5,190 nucleotides of DNA from an uncultured Collinsella sp. (GTDB lineage Bacteria > Actinomycetota > Coriobacteriia > Coriobacteriales > Coriobacteriaceae): contig UQXC01000085.1 of assembly GCA_900544995.1 (NCBI GenBank), forward strand, positions 1-5,190, in the 5' to 3' direction. Below are positions 1-5,190 of the stretch, in pieces; the stretch's first letter is position 1, and every line of letters begins with the position of its first letter. Under the pieces are notes generated by a model, which was not told where the DNA came from, did not search any database, and worked only from the letters and a program-made list of their open reading frames with translations. Position numbers and translations under genes: made by a program.

Positions 1-9
1 CCGAATCGG

Positions 10-81
10 TTAAAGGGCGGCGGCGAGGCCTGAAGCCCCGCCGCCGATTACCAGGACGTCATAGAAGGCGCTCGTGTTCAC
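10..81 (-). CDS. N-terminal fragment of an FAD/NAD(P)-dependent oxidoreductase, ending at an in-frame TAA
   Basis: Reading leftward from a GTG at 79-81, the frame encodes MNTSAFY followed by DVLVIGGGASGLAAAL. This is a beta strand plus GxGxxG-type dinucleotide-binding loop (GGGASG) and the start of the following helix, as at the N-terminus of two-dinucleotide-binding flavoproteins. The GASGLAAA wording resembles the BaiN/HI0933 ('aminoacetone oxidase-like') family, but 23 residues cannot fix the subfamily. The GTG directly follows the mrp stop codon (TAA then GTG), and a GAGG at 87-90 (minus strand) lies 5 nt upstream, so translation is probably coupled to mrp. The frame stops at TAA (10-12) just after the Rossmann loop, where a real enzyme would continue for several hundred residues. 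The gene is therefore broken here, or one base is wrong near the window edge. The family-level call is fairly safe; substrate and functionality are unknown. Confidence 0.6.
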   Translation of the reverse strand: MNTSAFYDVLVIGGGASGLAAAL

Positions 82-912
82 TTAGGCCTCGTCGGTCTCG
101 TGCGGGGTAATGGCCTCGACGGCAGAGACTGCCTTGGGCAACATGTCATCGGGCAGTGCGGTCTCGACCTCGCCCTTATCGCAGGCCTCGGCGAGTGCCG
201 GATTAATGGGAAGCTGGCCCAAGATGTCGAGGTTATAGCGCTCTGCGACCTCGGGGAGCTTGCTCTTGCCAAAGACCTCGATCTTCTTGCCGCAGTCGGG
301 GCACTCGATATAGCTCATGTTCTCGACAATGCCCAGAATGGGGACGTTCATCTTCTCGGCCATGTTGACCGCCTTGGCGACGATCATCGAGACCAGATCC
401 TGCGGGCTCGTGACGATGACGATGCCGTCGACGGGCAGCGACTGGAAGACGGTGAGCGCGACATCGCCTGTTCCCGGAGGCATGTCGACCAGCAGGTAGT
501 CGATGGGGCCCCATGAGGTCTCGCTCCAGAACTGCCTAATGGCGCCCGCGATGACCGGACCGCGCCAAAGGACGGGGTCGGTCTCGTTTTGGAGCAGAAG
601 GTTGGAGCTCATGACCTTGACGCCGTGCTCGGAGATTTCGGGCAGCATAAGGTTGCCAAGGGCATGGACGTGGCGTCCGCTCATACCGAACATCTTGGGG
701 ATAGAGGGACCGGTGATGTCGGCATCGAGGACGCCGACCTTGTGGCCGTGACGGGCAAGCTCGGTGGCGATGGCACCGGTGACAAACGACTTGCCGACAC
801 CGCCCTTGCCGGAAAGCACGGCGATGACGCGTTTGACCTCGGACAGCGTGTTCTCCTCAAATTGCGACGGCGACGTTTGTCCGCCGGCGGCCTGTGCGTG
901 CTCGCAACCCAT
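82..912 (-). CDS. mrp: Mrp/NBP35 family P-loop ATPase, iron-sulfur cluster carrier (ApbC-like)
   Basis: The 276-residue cytosolic protein belongs to the Mrp/Nbp35/ApbC branch of the SIMIBI (MinD/ParA-like) ATPases, whose dimers bind a bridging 4Fe-4S cluster and pass it to apo-proteins. Visible motifs are the deviant Walker A GKGGVGKS at residues 35-42 with signature Lys36, switch I around D63 (LDADITGPS), Walker B/switch II LLVDMPPGTGD at 140-150, and the family diagnostic ENMSYIECPDCG with the CxxC pair C204/C207 that ligates the cluster. The N-terminal DUF59/MIP18 domain found on longer Mrp proteins is absent. Only one N-terminal Cys (C3) is present, so there is no Nbp35-type four-Cys N-terminal cluster site. 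I chose the ATG at 910-912 because AAAGGAG lies 6 nt upstream; the in-frame ATG at 967-969 lacks such a site and overlaps the likely promoter. It is coupled downstream to an oxidoreductase start. Family assignment is very secure; the client proteins cannot be inferred. Confidence 0.95.
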   Translation of the reverse strand: MGCEHAQAAGGQTSPSQFEENTLSEVKRVIAVLSGKGGVGKSFVTGAIATELARHGHKVGVLDADITGPSIPKMFGMSGRHVHALGNLMLPEISEHGVKVMSSNLLLQNETDPVLWRGPVIAGAIRQFWSETSWGPIDYLLVDMPPGTGDVALTVFQSLPVDGIVIVTSPQDLVSMIVAKAVNMAEKMNVPILGIVENMSYIECPDCGKKIEVFGKSKLPEVAERYNLDILGQLPINPALAEACDKGEVETALPDDMLPKAVSAVEAITPHETDEA

Positions 913-918
913 GTATGA

Positions 919-925
919 CTCCTTT
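919..925 (-). promoter_or_regulatory. Ribosome binding site of mrp
   Basis: The minus strand reads AAAGGAG followed by TCATAC and ATG, a near-ideal Shine-Dalgarno sequence with 6-nt spacing. It decides the start at 912 over the in-frame ATG at 969. Confidence 0.85.
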
Positions 926-934
926 GTATATGTT

Positions 935-948
935 GGGGCCGGGGCCCC
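935..948 (-). other. GC-only inverted repeat in the mrp leader
   Basis: The plus strand reads GGGGCCGGGGCCCC, which can fold into a 5-bp all-GC stem with a 4-nt loop on either strand. On the mrp strand it falls between the presumed transcription start and the ribosome site, ending about 9 nt before AAAGGAG. No T-run follows, so it is not an intrinsic terminator. A role in leader stability or translation is possible but unproven. Confidence 0.4.
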
Positions 949-967
949 GTGATGTGACACGAGCGTC

Positions 968-997
968 ATTGTACCCTCGTTTGCGAGCGGGAGTCAT
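968..997 (-). promoter_or_regulatory. Candidate sigma-70-type promoter of mrp
   Basis: On the minus strand, a -10 element TACAAT (968-973, 5 of 6 matches to TATAAT) follows a -35 element ATGACT (992-997, 4 of 6 matches to TTGACA) with an 18-bp spacer. Transcription would begin near position 960, giving a leader of about 50 nt. The spacer contains the small inverted repeat CTCG-CAAA-CGAG. The site lies in the 145-bp gap after the LTA synthase-like gene and would let mrp be transcribed independently of it. It is the best promoter-like match in the gap, but has no experimental support. Confidence 0.5.
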
Positions 998-1057
998 TTG
1001 CGATGCATTTGGGCCGAGCGTGCTTGCAATACGATGGGTTCAAGCGAATGGGCGGGC

Positions 1058-3211
1058 TTACTGAACTTTGCTGGCGAACTCGAGGTATTGCATGCGCTGC
1101 AGCTTGTCGATCGCCGAGGCGTATGGGCTGTCTTCAGATTCCAAGTCGTAGCGCAGCCCGTCGGCACCAAGGTAGCCGGCGACATTGATGGTGGGCACAT
1201 CTGACCTTGTTGCAAGCAGAGCCTTTTGATAGTCGGTGAGCGGGGCGCCGATCTTATTAAGGGTAATGGCTGCAATCTCGTTTGCCCCGACGGTGTCGTA
1301 GACGTTGAGCTCGGTATTGCCGGCGATTTCATAGTTAGCCCAGACGAAATAGGTCGACTGATAGATACGGAAAGCGTGGCTTGCCGTATCTTCCTGAGGG
1401 TACAGCTCGTCGTTGAGGGTCGTTGCGGCGCTCGGCTGATGGTCGCCAAAAAAGACAAGGACAACCGGTCTGCCGATATTGCGGAGCTCGTTGATAAAGT
1501 ACTCGAGGTCCCGGTCGGATGCGTTGATGCAGGTAAGATAGGTGTTGAGCGCGCTATTGGCACCCTCGCTGGCTCCCTCGACCCAATAGTTTGTCAGCTC
1601 CTCGGCGGGAACGGTGCCATAGTCGTAGCCGCCGTGATTTTGCATCGTGACGTCAAAGATGAACTGCGGCGCTTCGTCGGTTCTAAGCAGGTCGAGTATC
1701 TTGTCGTAGGTGGCGTAGTCGCATACGCCGGCATGGTAACAGGGCGCACCTTCGAAATCGCCGATTGAAAGAAAGTCTCCAAAGCCCAGCTGCTGATAGA
1801 TTTTATCTCGATGGTAGTTGACGGGGTTTTGCGGGTGCATAGCGGTAGCGGTATACCCAAGCTCCTTAAGGTCCTTTGCCAGGCTGTTGACGCCATTCAT
1901 CTGATATAGCTGATAGGGGATTTTGCCTAATCCGACAAAGGCCGTTGTCGCTCCGGTCAAAAATTCGAATTCGGAGTTCGCCGTTCCGCCACCGGCGACC
2001 GAAGCGAGCATGGTGCCGCGAACAAGTGTGTCGGGAAGCGAGTTGTAGAATGCGGGGCCGGTGTACCCGGCCGCCTGGAGCTGCTCAAAGCACGAAAGGT
2101 CGCTAAAACTCTCATTCATGACGGCAACAATCGTCGGCTTGATTTCATTGAACTGGGCAACGGCCGCCGCGCGCTGCTCGCTCGAGCCATACGTGCTGTC
2201 GTAGGTGGCGGCGAGCTCCTGCTCGATGCTCTGCGCCTCATCGGGCGTATAGTCTTCGGGCTTCTCAATGGGCAACTCGTTGACCATTTCGGTGAACGAA
2301 GTGATAAAACCCTGAGACGCATACGTGGTGATGGGCTGCCAACGGTCAAATCCAAAATTCAGCGCCTGCTCCAAGTCGATGCTGGAAAAGCCCGAGAGCC
2401 CCACAACGGTCACTAGCAGAAAAGCGCAGAGGTTAGCGGCGATTGCGGGGAAGACATGGGTGGGCGTACGGAGCTTTCTCGGTCGGATAAGCGAAAGAAG
2501 CCCTAGGGAAATCTCCAGCAGGGCTAGAGAGGTTACGATTCCGGCGGTAAAGGTAAACTCGTATCCCTCGCTCACTTCCATTGCGGTGCCAAGGGCCAAG
2601 ATATCGCTTGGCAGGATGGCCTCGCCTTTAAACGTTATGACGAAGTGCTCGGCAATGCCAAGGATGCAACAGGCGACGGGCACGAGGGCCATGACGCCTC
2701 CATGACGCTGTCCCAGCAAATAAAGGGAGAGCAGAACCGTCGCGAGCAGCCCGACGGAAAACCCGAATGAGTTGGCGGGAATGCGATAGAACGTTTCGTT
2801 ACAGGCAATTTCGAGTGAAACGAACGAGAGCGCTGAAACAGCGGCGATGACAAGGATGTCACGGCAAATACAGGCAACCGTTCCCGTCGCAAGATCGGTT
2901 TGGTCGATAAGTCCCGAAACCAAGGGCTCGACAAGAAGTATGACGGCGGTAGCACCGAGCGCCGAATAAGAAAGGACCCATAGGGAATTGTCCTCATTTA
3001 CGAGCAATTGATTCGTAATCCATGCAGCTACCATGCCGAGCGGGATGAGGAGCGTCGCGCACCAAAAGACGCGGGCAATGGGCGGCTTTTCATTGTGTTT
3101 GATTGAAAAATATACGCGCACCACGACGATGGCCACGATAAGGACGGCGATGAATATGGGCAGATTGGCCATGTCGCTCGAAGTGATTTCAAGGGGGATA
3201 TCTTCGGTCAT
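1058..3211 (-). CDS. LTA synthase-like membrane phosphoglycerol transferase (sulfatase fold)
   Basis: The 717-residue polytopic protein belongs to the LtaS/MdoB (COG1368-type) family, whose extracellular sulfatase-fold domain transfers glycerol-phosphate from phosphatidylglycerol onto a cell-envelope polymer. Hydrophobic segments lie near residues 16-35, 48-70, 77-98, 119-136, 149-167, 171-192, 221-242 and 253-275. The loop between segments 6 and 7 carries the ILPSD-type motif (D203) common in the family. The catalytic domain spans about 355-675 with the metal/active-site set: E367 in NESFSDLS, nucleophile T410 in GGGTANSEFEFLTG, H526 in TMQNHGGY, and D590/H591 in FFGDHQPS. All LtaS catalytic positions are therefore kept. 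The ATG at 3209-3211 is preceded by AGAGGA at a suitable distance; the upstream TTG at 3286 has no such site. It diverges from uvrA. The polymer made (LTA, a glycolipid-linked polymer or another phosphoglycerol decoration) cannot be told from sequence, so no gene symbol is given. Confidence 0.9.
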   Translation of the reverse strand: MTEDIPLEITSSDMANLPIFIAVLIVAIVVVRVYFSIKHNEKPPIARVFWCATLLIPLGMVAAWITNQLLVNEDNSLWVLSYSALGATAVILLVEPLVSGLIDQTDLATGTVACICRDILVIAAVSALSFVSLEIACNETFYRIPANSFGFSVGLLATVLLSLYLLGQRHGGVMALVPVACCILGIAEHFVITFKGEAILPSDILALGTAMEVSEGYEFTFTAGIVTSLALLEISLGLLSLIRPRKLRTPTHVFPAIAANLCAFLLVTVVGLSGFSSIDLEQALNFGFDRWQPITTYASQGFITSFTEMVNELPIEKPEDYTPDEAQSIEQELAATYDSTYGSSEQRAAAVAQFNEIKPTIVAVMNESFSDLSCFEQLQAAGYTGPAFYNSLPDTLVRGTMLASVAGGGTANSEFEFLTGATTAFVGLGKIPYQLYQMNGVNSLAKDLKELGYTATAMHPQNPVNYHRDKIYQQLGFGDFLSIGDFEGAPCYHAGVCDYATYDKILDLLRTDEAPQFIFDVTMQNHGGYDYGTVPAEELTNYWVEGASEGANSALNTYLTCINASDRDLEYFINELRNIGRPVVLVFFGDHQPSAATTLNDELYPQEDTASHAFRIYQSTYFVWANYEIAGNTELNVYDTVGANEIAAITLNKIGAPLTDYQKALLATRSDVPTINVAGYLGADGLRYDLESEDSPYASAIDKLQRMQYLEFASKVQ

Positions 3212-3217
3212 GGACGT

Positions 3218-3223
3218 TCCTCT
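3218..3223 (-). promoter_or_regulatory. Ribosome binding site of the LTA synthase-like gene
   Basis: The minus strand reads AGAGGA then ACGTCC and ATG. This supports the start at 3211 rather than the TTG 25 codons upstream, whose extra residues show no family-like sequence. Confidence 0.7.
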
Positions 3224-3241
3224 GTTACGGCAAATTAAGTT

Positions 3242-3257
3242 CAGTATTAGATTACTG
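3242..3257. repeat. Short inverted repeat in the AT-rich part of the divergent intergenic region
   Basis: CAGTA-TTAGAT-TACTG is a perfect 5-bp inverted repeat with a 6-nt gap. It is nested inside a wider GTTAC (3224-3228) / GTAAC (3257-3261) pair. It sits 31-46 bp upstream of the LTA synthase-like start codon, in the most AT-rich stretch of the window, where that gene's -10 region is expected (for example TAATCT or TAATAC on the minus strand). It could be an operator, but arms this short also arise by chance. Confidence 0.3.
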
Positions 3258-3329
3258 TAACCTTTCCACGGCATTTCGAGAAACAAAGCGCCCGATACGC
3301 AAAGCTAAAGGTCTGCGAATCTTGTATTA

Positions 3330-3343
3330 CGAACATCTGTGCG
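3330..3343 (+). promoter_or_regulatory. Candidate SOS (LexA) box upstream of uvrA
   Basis: CGAACATCTGTGCG matches the core CGAAC-N4-GTTCG of Gram-positive and actinobacterial LexA operators at 9 of 10 fixed positions; the only difference is G for T in the right half-site. It ends 61 nt before the uvrA ATG. uvrA is a classical SOS gene, so damage-induced derepression after LexA cleavage is expected. The box also lies between two divergent genes, 118 nt from the LTA synthase-like start, but nothing suggests it controls that gene. Confidence 0.6.
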
Positions 3344-3370
3344 CGTCGAGTGCGCTAAACTCATCGACAG

Positions 3371-3376
3371 TATGAT
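3371..3376 (+). promoter_or_regulatory. Possible -10 element of the uvrA promoter
   Basis: TATGAT matches TATAAT at 5 of 6 positions and would place the transcription start near 3382, giving a leader of about 20 nt that still contains the ribosome site. No good -35 hexamer exists at 16-18 bp; TCGAGT at 3346-3351 (19-bp spacer, 3 of 6) is the nearest. TAAACT at 3356-3361 is a weaker alternative that would put the LexA box over the -35 region. Confidence 0.3.
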
Positions 3377-3386
3377 TCGATGCAAT

Positions 3387-3399
3387 AGGAGGCAAGGAG
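3387..3399 (+). promoter_or_regulatory. Double Shine-Dalgarno sequence of uvrA
   Basis: AGGAGG (3387-3392) and AAGGAG (3394-3399) occur in tandem, with the second 5 nt before the ATG at 3405. This fixes the uvrA start over the in-frame GTG at 3339, which lies inside the regulatory region and overlaps the SOS box. Confidence 0.75.
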
Positions 3400-3404
3400 C
3401 TTCC

Positions 3405-5189
3405 ATGTCTGATTCTTCTATCGTTATTCGCGGCGCTCGTGAGCACAACCTCCGTGATATCGATGTTTCCATTCCGCGTGACCAACTCGTGGTCATTACC
3501 GGTCTTTCTGGCTCGGGCAAGAGTTCGCTGGCATTTGACACTATCTATGCCGAGGGCCAGCGTCGATACGTCGAGAGTCTTTCGAGCTATGCGCGCCAGT
3601 TCTTGGGCCAGATGGACAAACCCGACTTGGATTCAATCGACGGCCTTTCGCCGGCGGTGTCGATCGACCAAAAGACGACGTCTAAAAACCCTCGCTCGAC
3701 GGTTGGCACCGTAACCGAGATTTATGACTATCTGCGCCTGCTGTTCGCCCGTGTGGGCACCCCGCACTGTCCCGAATGCGGCCGCGTCATTGAGCGCCAG
3801 ACGACCGACCAGGTTGCCGACAAGGTCTTGGCGGCGGGGGAGGGCCGCCGCGCGTTTGTGCTGGCACCGGTGGTGCGCGGGCGAAAAGGCGAGTACACCA
3901 AACTGTTTGAGGACCTTCGCGCCGAGGGCTTTAGCCGCGTGCGTGTCGACGGTGAAGTGCGCTCGCTCGACGATCCGATCGATCTGGATAAGAAATTCAA
4001 GCACGATATCGAGGTCGTGGTCGATCGCATCGTGATTCGCGAGAACTCGCTGGGCCGTATCGCCGAGTCTGTTGAGCAGGCGACCGCGCTGGCTCACGGC
4101 AATGTAAACGTGTACATGCTGCCCGATCGTGATGCTCCCGAGGGGACCGAGGGCGAGCTGCTGGAGTATTCGTTGGCCTTGGCGTGCCCGGAGCATGGAC
4201 ACTCCATTGACGATCTTCAGCCGCGTGATTTTTCGTTTAACGCTCCCTATGGCGCATGTCCTGAGTGCGACGGCCTGGGCTTTAAGAAAACCGTTGATGC
4301 CGAGGCGCTGATTGAGGACCCCTCGAAGTCCATTGCCGACGGAGTCTTTGGTAGCCTGTTTGGCAATTCGAACTACTATCCGCAGATTTTTGCTGCGGTC
4401 TGCAAACACTTTAAGGTGAGCGCCGATACGCCGTGGGAGGACTTGCCCCCTCGCGTGCGTCGTGCATTCTTGGATGGCCTGGGCGATACGAAGATCTCGG
4501 TCGACTACCAAAAGCTCGACGGACGTCGCAGCCAGTGGGATACCAAGTTTTCGGGCGTTCGCAACATCCTGTACGAACGCTATACCGAGACGACGAACGA
4601 GAACACCAAGACGCGCCTGGAGAAGTACATTCACGAGGAACCGTGCTCGAGCTGCCACGGCGCTCGTTTGCGCCCTGAGATGCTCGCCGTCACCGTGGGC
4701 GGCAAGTCCATTTACGAAGTTTGTTGCCTGTCGTGCCGTGAATCGCTCGAGTTTTTTGAGGGCCTGGAACTCACCGAGCGCCAACAGTTTATCGGCGGCC
4801 GTATCGTCAAGGAAATTCTGGAGCGTCTGCGTTTTCTGGTCGATGTTGGACTCGACTATCTGACACTCGATCGCGCCTCGGCGACGCTTTCCGGTGGCGA
4901 GGCACAGCGTATTCGACTGGCAACGCAGATCGGCGCGGGTCTCATGGGCGTGCTCTATATTCTGGACGAGCCTTCGATCGGTCTTCATCAGCGTGACAAC
5001 GAGCGCCTGATCAAGACGCTCGAGCGCCTGCGCGATATCGGCAATACCGTTATCGTCGTCGAACACGACGAGGACACAATCCGTGCCGCCGACTACGTGA
5101 TCGACATGGGACCCGGCGCCGGCGTCAACGGCGGACACGTAGTCGCGGCGGGAACGCCTGCCCCTATGACAGCGCGGCCCGAGCGGTGA
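3405..5189 (+). CDS. uvrA: UvrABC excinuclease subunit A, N-terminal two-thirds (stops at TGA by the window end)
   Basis: UvrA is the cytosolic damage-recognition ATPase of nucleotide excision repair; its dimer scans DNA and loads UvrB. The 594 residues read here contain the first ABC module: Walker A GLSGSGKSS (33-41, K39), the UvrB-binding region (about 119-235), a zinc-binding element C261-x2-H264 ... C285-x2-C288 followed by DGLG, the insertion domain (about 290-400), the ABC signature LSGGEAQRIRLA (495-506), Walker B with D521/E522 (LYILDEPSIGLHQ) and the H-loop H554. Homology runs through the usual IDMGPGAG...GG..VAAGTP segment to ARPE, then the frame ends R-stop (TGA 5187-5189). Full UvrA has about 940 residues, so the second Walker A, the C-terminal zinc finger and the second signature are missing. 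Either the gene is truncated or a base is wrong near the edge. A candidate LexA box and a strong double ribosome site precede it. The identity is certain; functionality of this allele is doubtful if the stop is real. Confidence 0.96.
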   Translation: MSDSSIVIRGAREHNLRDIDVSIPRDQLVVITGLSGSGKSSLAFDTIYAEGQRRYVESLSSYARQFLGQMDKPDLDSIDGLSPAVSIDQKTTSKNPRSTVGTVTEIYDYLRLLFARVGTPHCPECGRVIERQTTDQVADKVLAAGEGRRAFVLAPVVRGRKGEYTKLFEDLRAEGFSRVRVDGEVRSLDDPIDLDKKFKHDIEVVVDRIVIRENSLGRIAESVEQATALAHGNVNVYMLPDRDAPEGTEGELLEYSLALACPEHGHSIDDLQPRDFSFNAPYGACPECDGLGFKKTVDAEALIEDPSKSIADGVFGSLFGNSNYYPQIFAAVCKHFKVSADTPWEDLPPRVRRAFLDGLGDTKISVDYQKLDGRRSQWDTKFSGVRNILYERYTETTNENTKTRLEKYIHEEPCSSCHGARLRPEMLAVTVGGKSIYEVCCLSCRESLEFFEGLELTERQQFIGGRIVKEILERLRFLVDVGLDYLTLDRASATLSGGEAQRIRLATQIGAGLMGVLYILDEPSIGLHQRDNERLIKTLERLRDIGNTVIVVEHDEDTIRAADYVIDMGPGAGVNGGHVVAAGTPAPMTARPER

Positions 5190-5190
5190 A

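Noticed and set aside
100..516. Open frame on the plus strand opposite mrp
   Set aside because: It lies wholly antisense to the conserved Mrp motifs, and its product is composition-driven without recognisable features.
913..969. Upstream ATG at 967-969 as the mrp start
   Set aside because: It overlaps the best -10 element and has no ribosome site, and the added residues are not family-like. The ATG at 912 has AAAGGAG at ideal spacing.
1022..1045. GCTTG/CAAGC inverted repeat after the LTA synthase-like gene as an intrinsic terminator
   Set aside because: The stem is only 5 bp with a 14-nt loop, and no T-run follows on either strand. No other convincing terminator was seen in the window.
1226..1768. 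Open frame of 180 codons on the plus strand within the LTA synthase-like gene
   Set aside because: It is antisense to the conserved catalytic domain and its product shows no family motif; it is a shadow frame.
3212..3286. Upstream TTG at 3284-3286 as the LTA synthase-like start
   Set aside because: It has no ribosome site and would translate through the AT-rich presumed promoter. AGAGGA before the ATG at 3211 is better.
3339..3404. Upstream in-frame GTG at 3339 as the uvrA start
   Set aside because: It falls inside the LexA box and lacks a ribosome site. The ATG at 3405 has a double Shine-Dalgarno and begins the normal UvrA N-terminus.
3633..5138. Open frame of 501 codons on the minus strand, antisense to uvrA
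   Set aside because: It is the mirror of uvrA's codon bias in GC-rich DNA, with a low-complexity V/D/R/A-rich product, no recognisable domain and no ribosome site. The plus-strand frame is unambiguous UvrA.
1..5190. Mobile element, CRISPR array, tRNA, rRNA or new defence system
   Set aside because: I saw no terminal repeats, transposase, repeat-spacer periodicity or RNA gene signature. All coding space is taken by known housekeeping or envelope families.

Overview
The window (5190 bp, GC-rich) looks like chromosomal DNA of a moderately high-GC Gram-positive bacterium. A Coriobacteriia member such as Collinsella (Actinomycetota) is my best guess, from the GC level, the strong GGAGG-type ribosome sites, the actinobacterial/Bacillus-type LexA box and the style of the proteins. 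This is inference; no marker gene is present to settle it.

Layout. On the minus strand, reading from about 3211 down to 1: an eight-pass membrane LTA synthase/phosphoglycerol transferase-like protein (1058-3211), a 145-bp gap with a good candidate promoter, an Mrp/NBP35-type (ApbC) Fe-S carrier P-loop ATPase (82-912), and, starting on the base after the mrp stop, the first 23 codons of an FAD/NAD(P)-binding oxidoreductase that meets an in-frame TAA near the window edge (10-81). On the plus strand, divergent from the LTA synthase-like gene across a 193-bp regulatory gap, is uvrA (3405-5189). It is intact through the whole first ATPase module but stops at a TGA one base before the window end, so the second ABC module is absent.

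How the genes relate. mrp and the oxidoreductase are translationally coupled and probably form an operon. The LTA synthase-like gene is upstream on the same strand, but the gap before mrp carries its own promoter-like sequence. uvrA is controlled separately: a near-perfect Gram-positive/actinobacterial SOS (LexA) box sits 61 nt before its start codon, which fits its role in nucleotide excision repair. No mobile element, CRISPR array, tRNA or rRNA is visible, and no gene-free stretch exceeds 200 bp.

Most of the content is conserved housekeeping, and I found no convincing new multi-gene system. The points that merit a second look are the two genes that both break within a few bases of the window ends (real truncations or edge errors of an assembled contig), the SOS box, and the N-out eight-helix topology of the LTA synthase-like protein.
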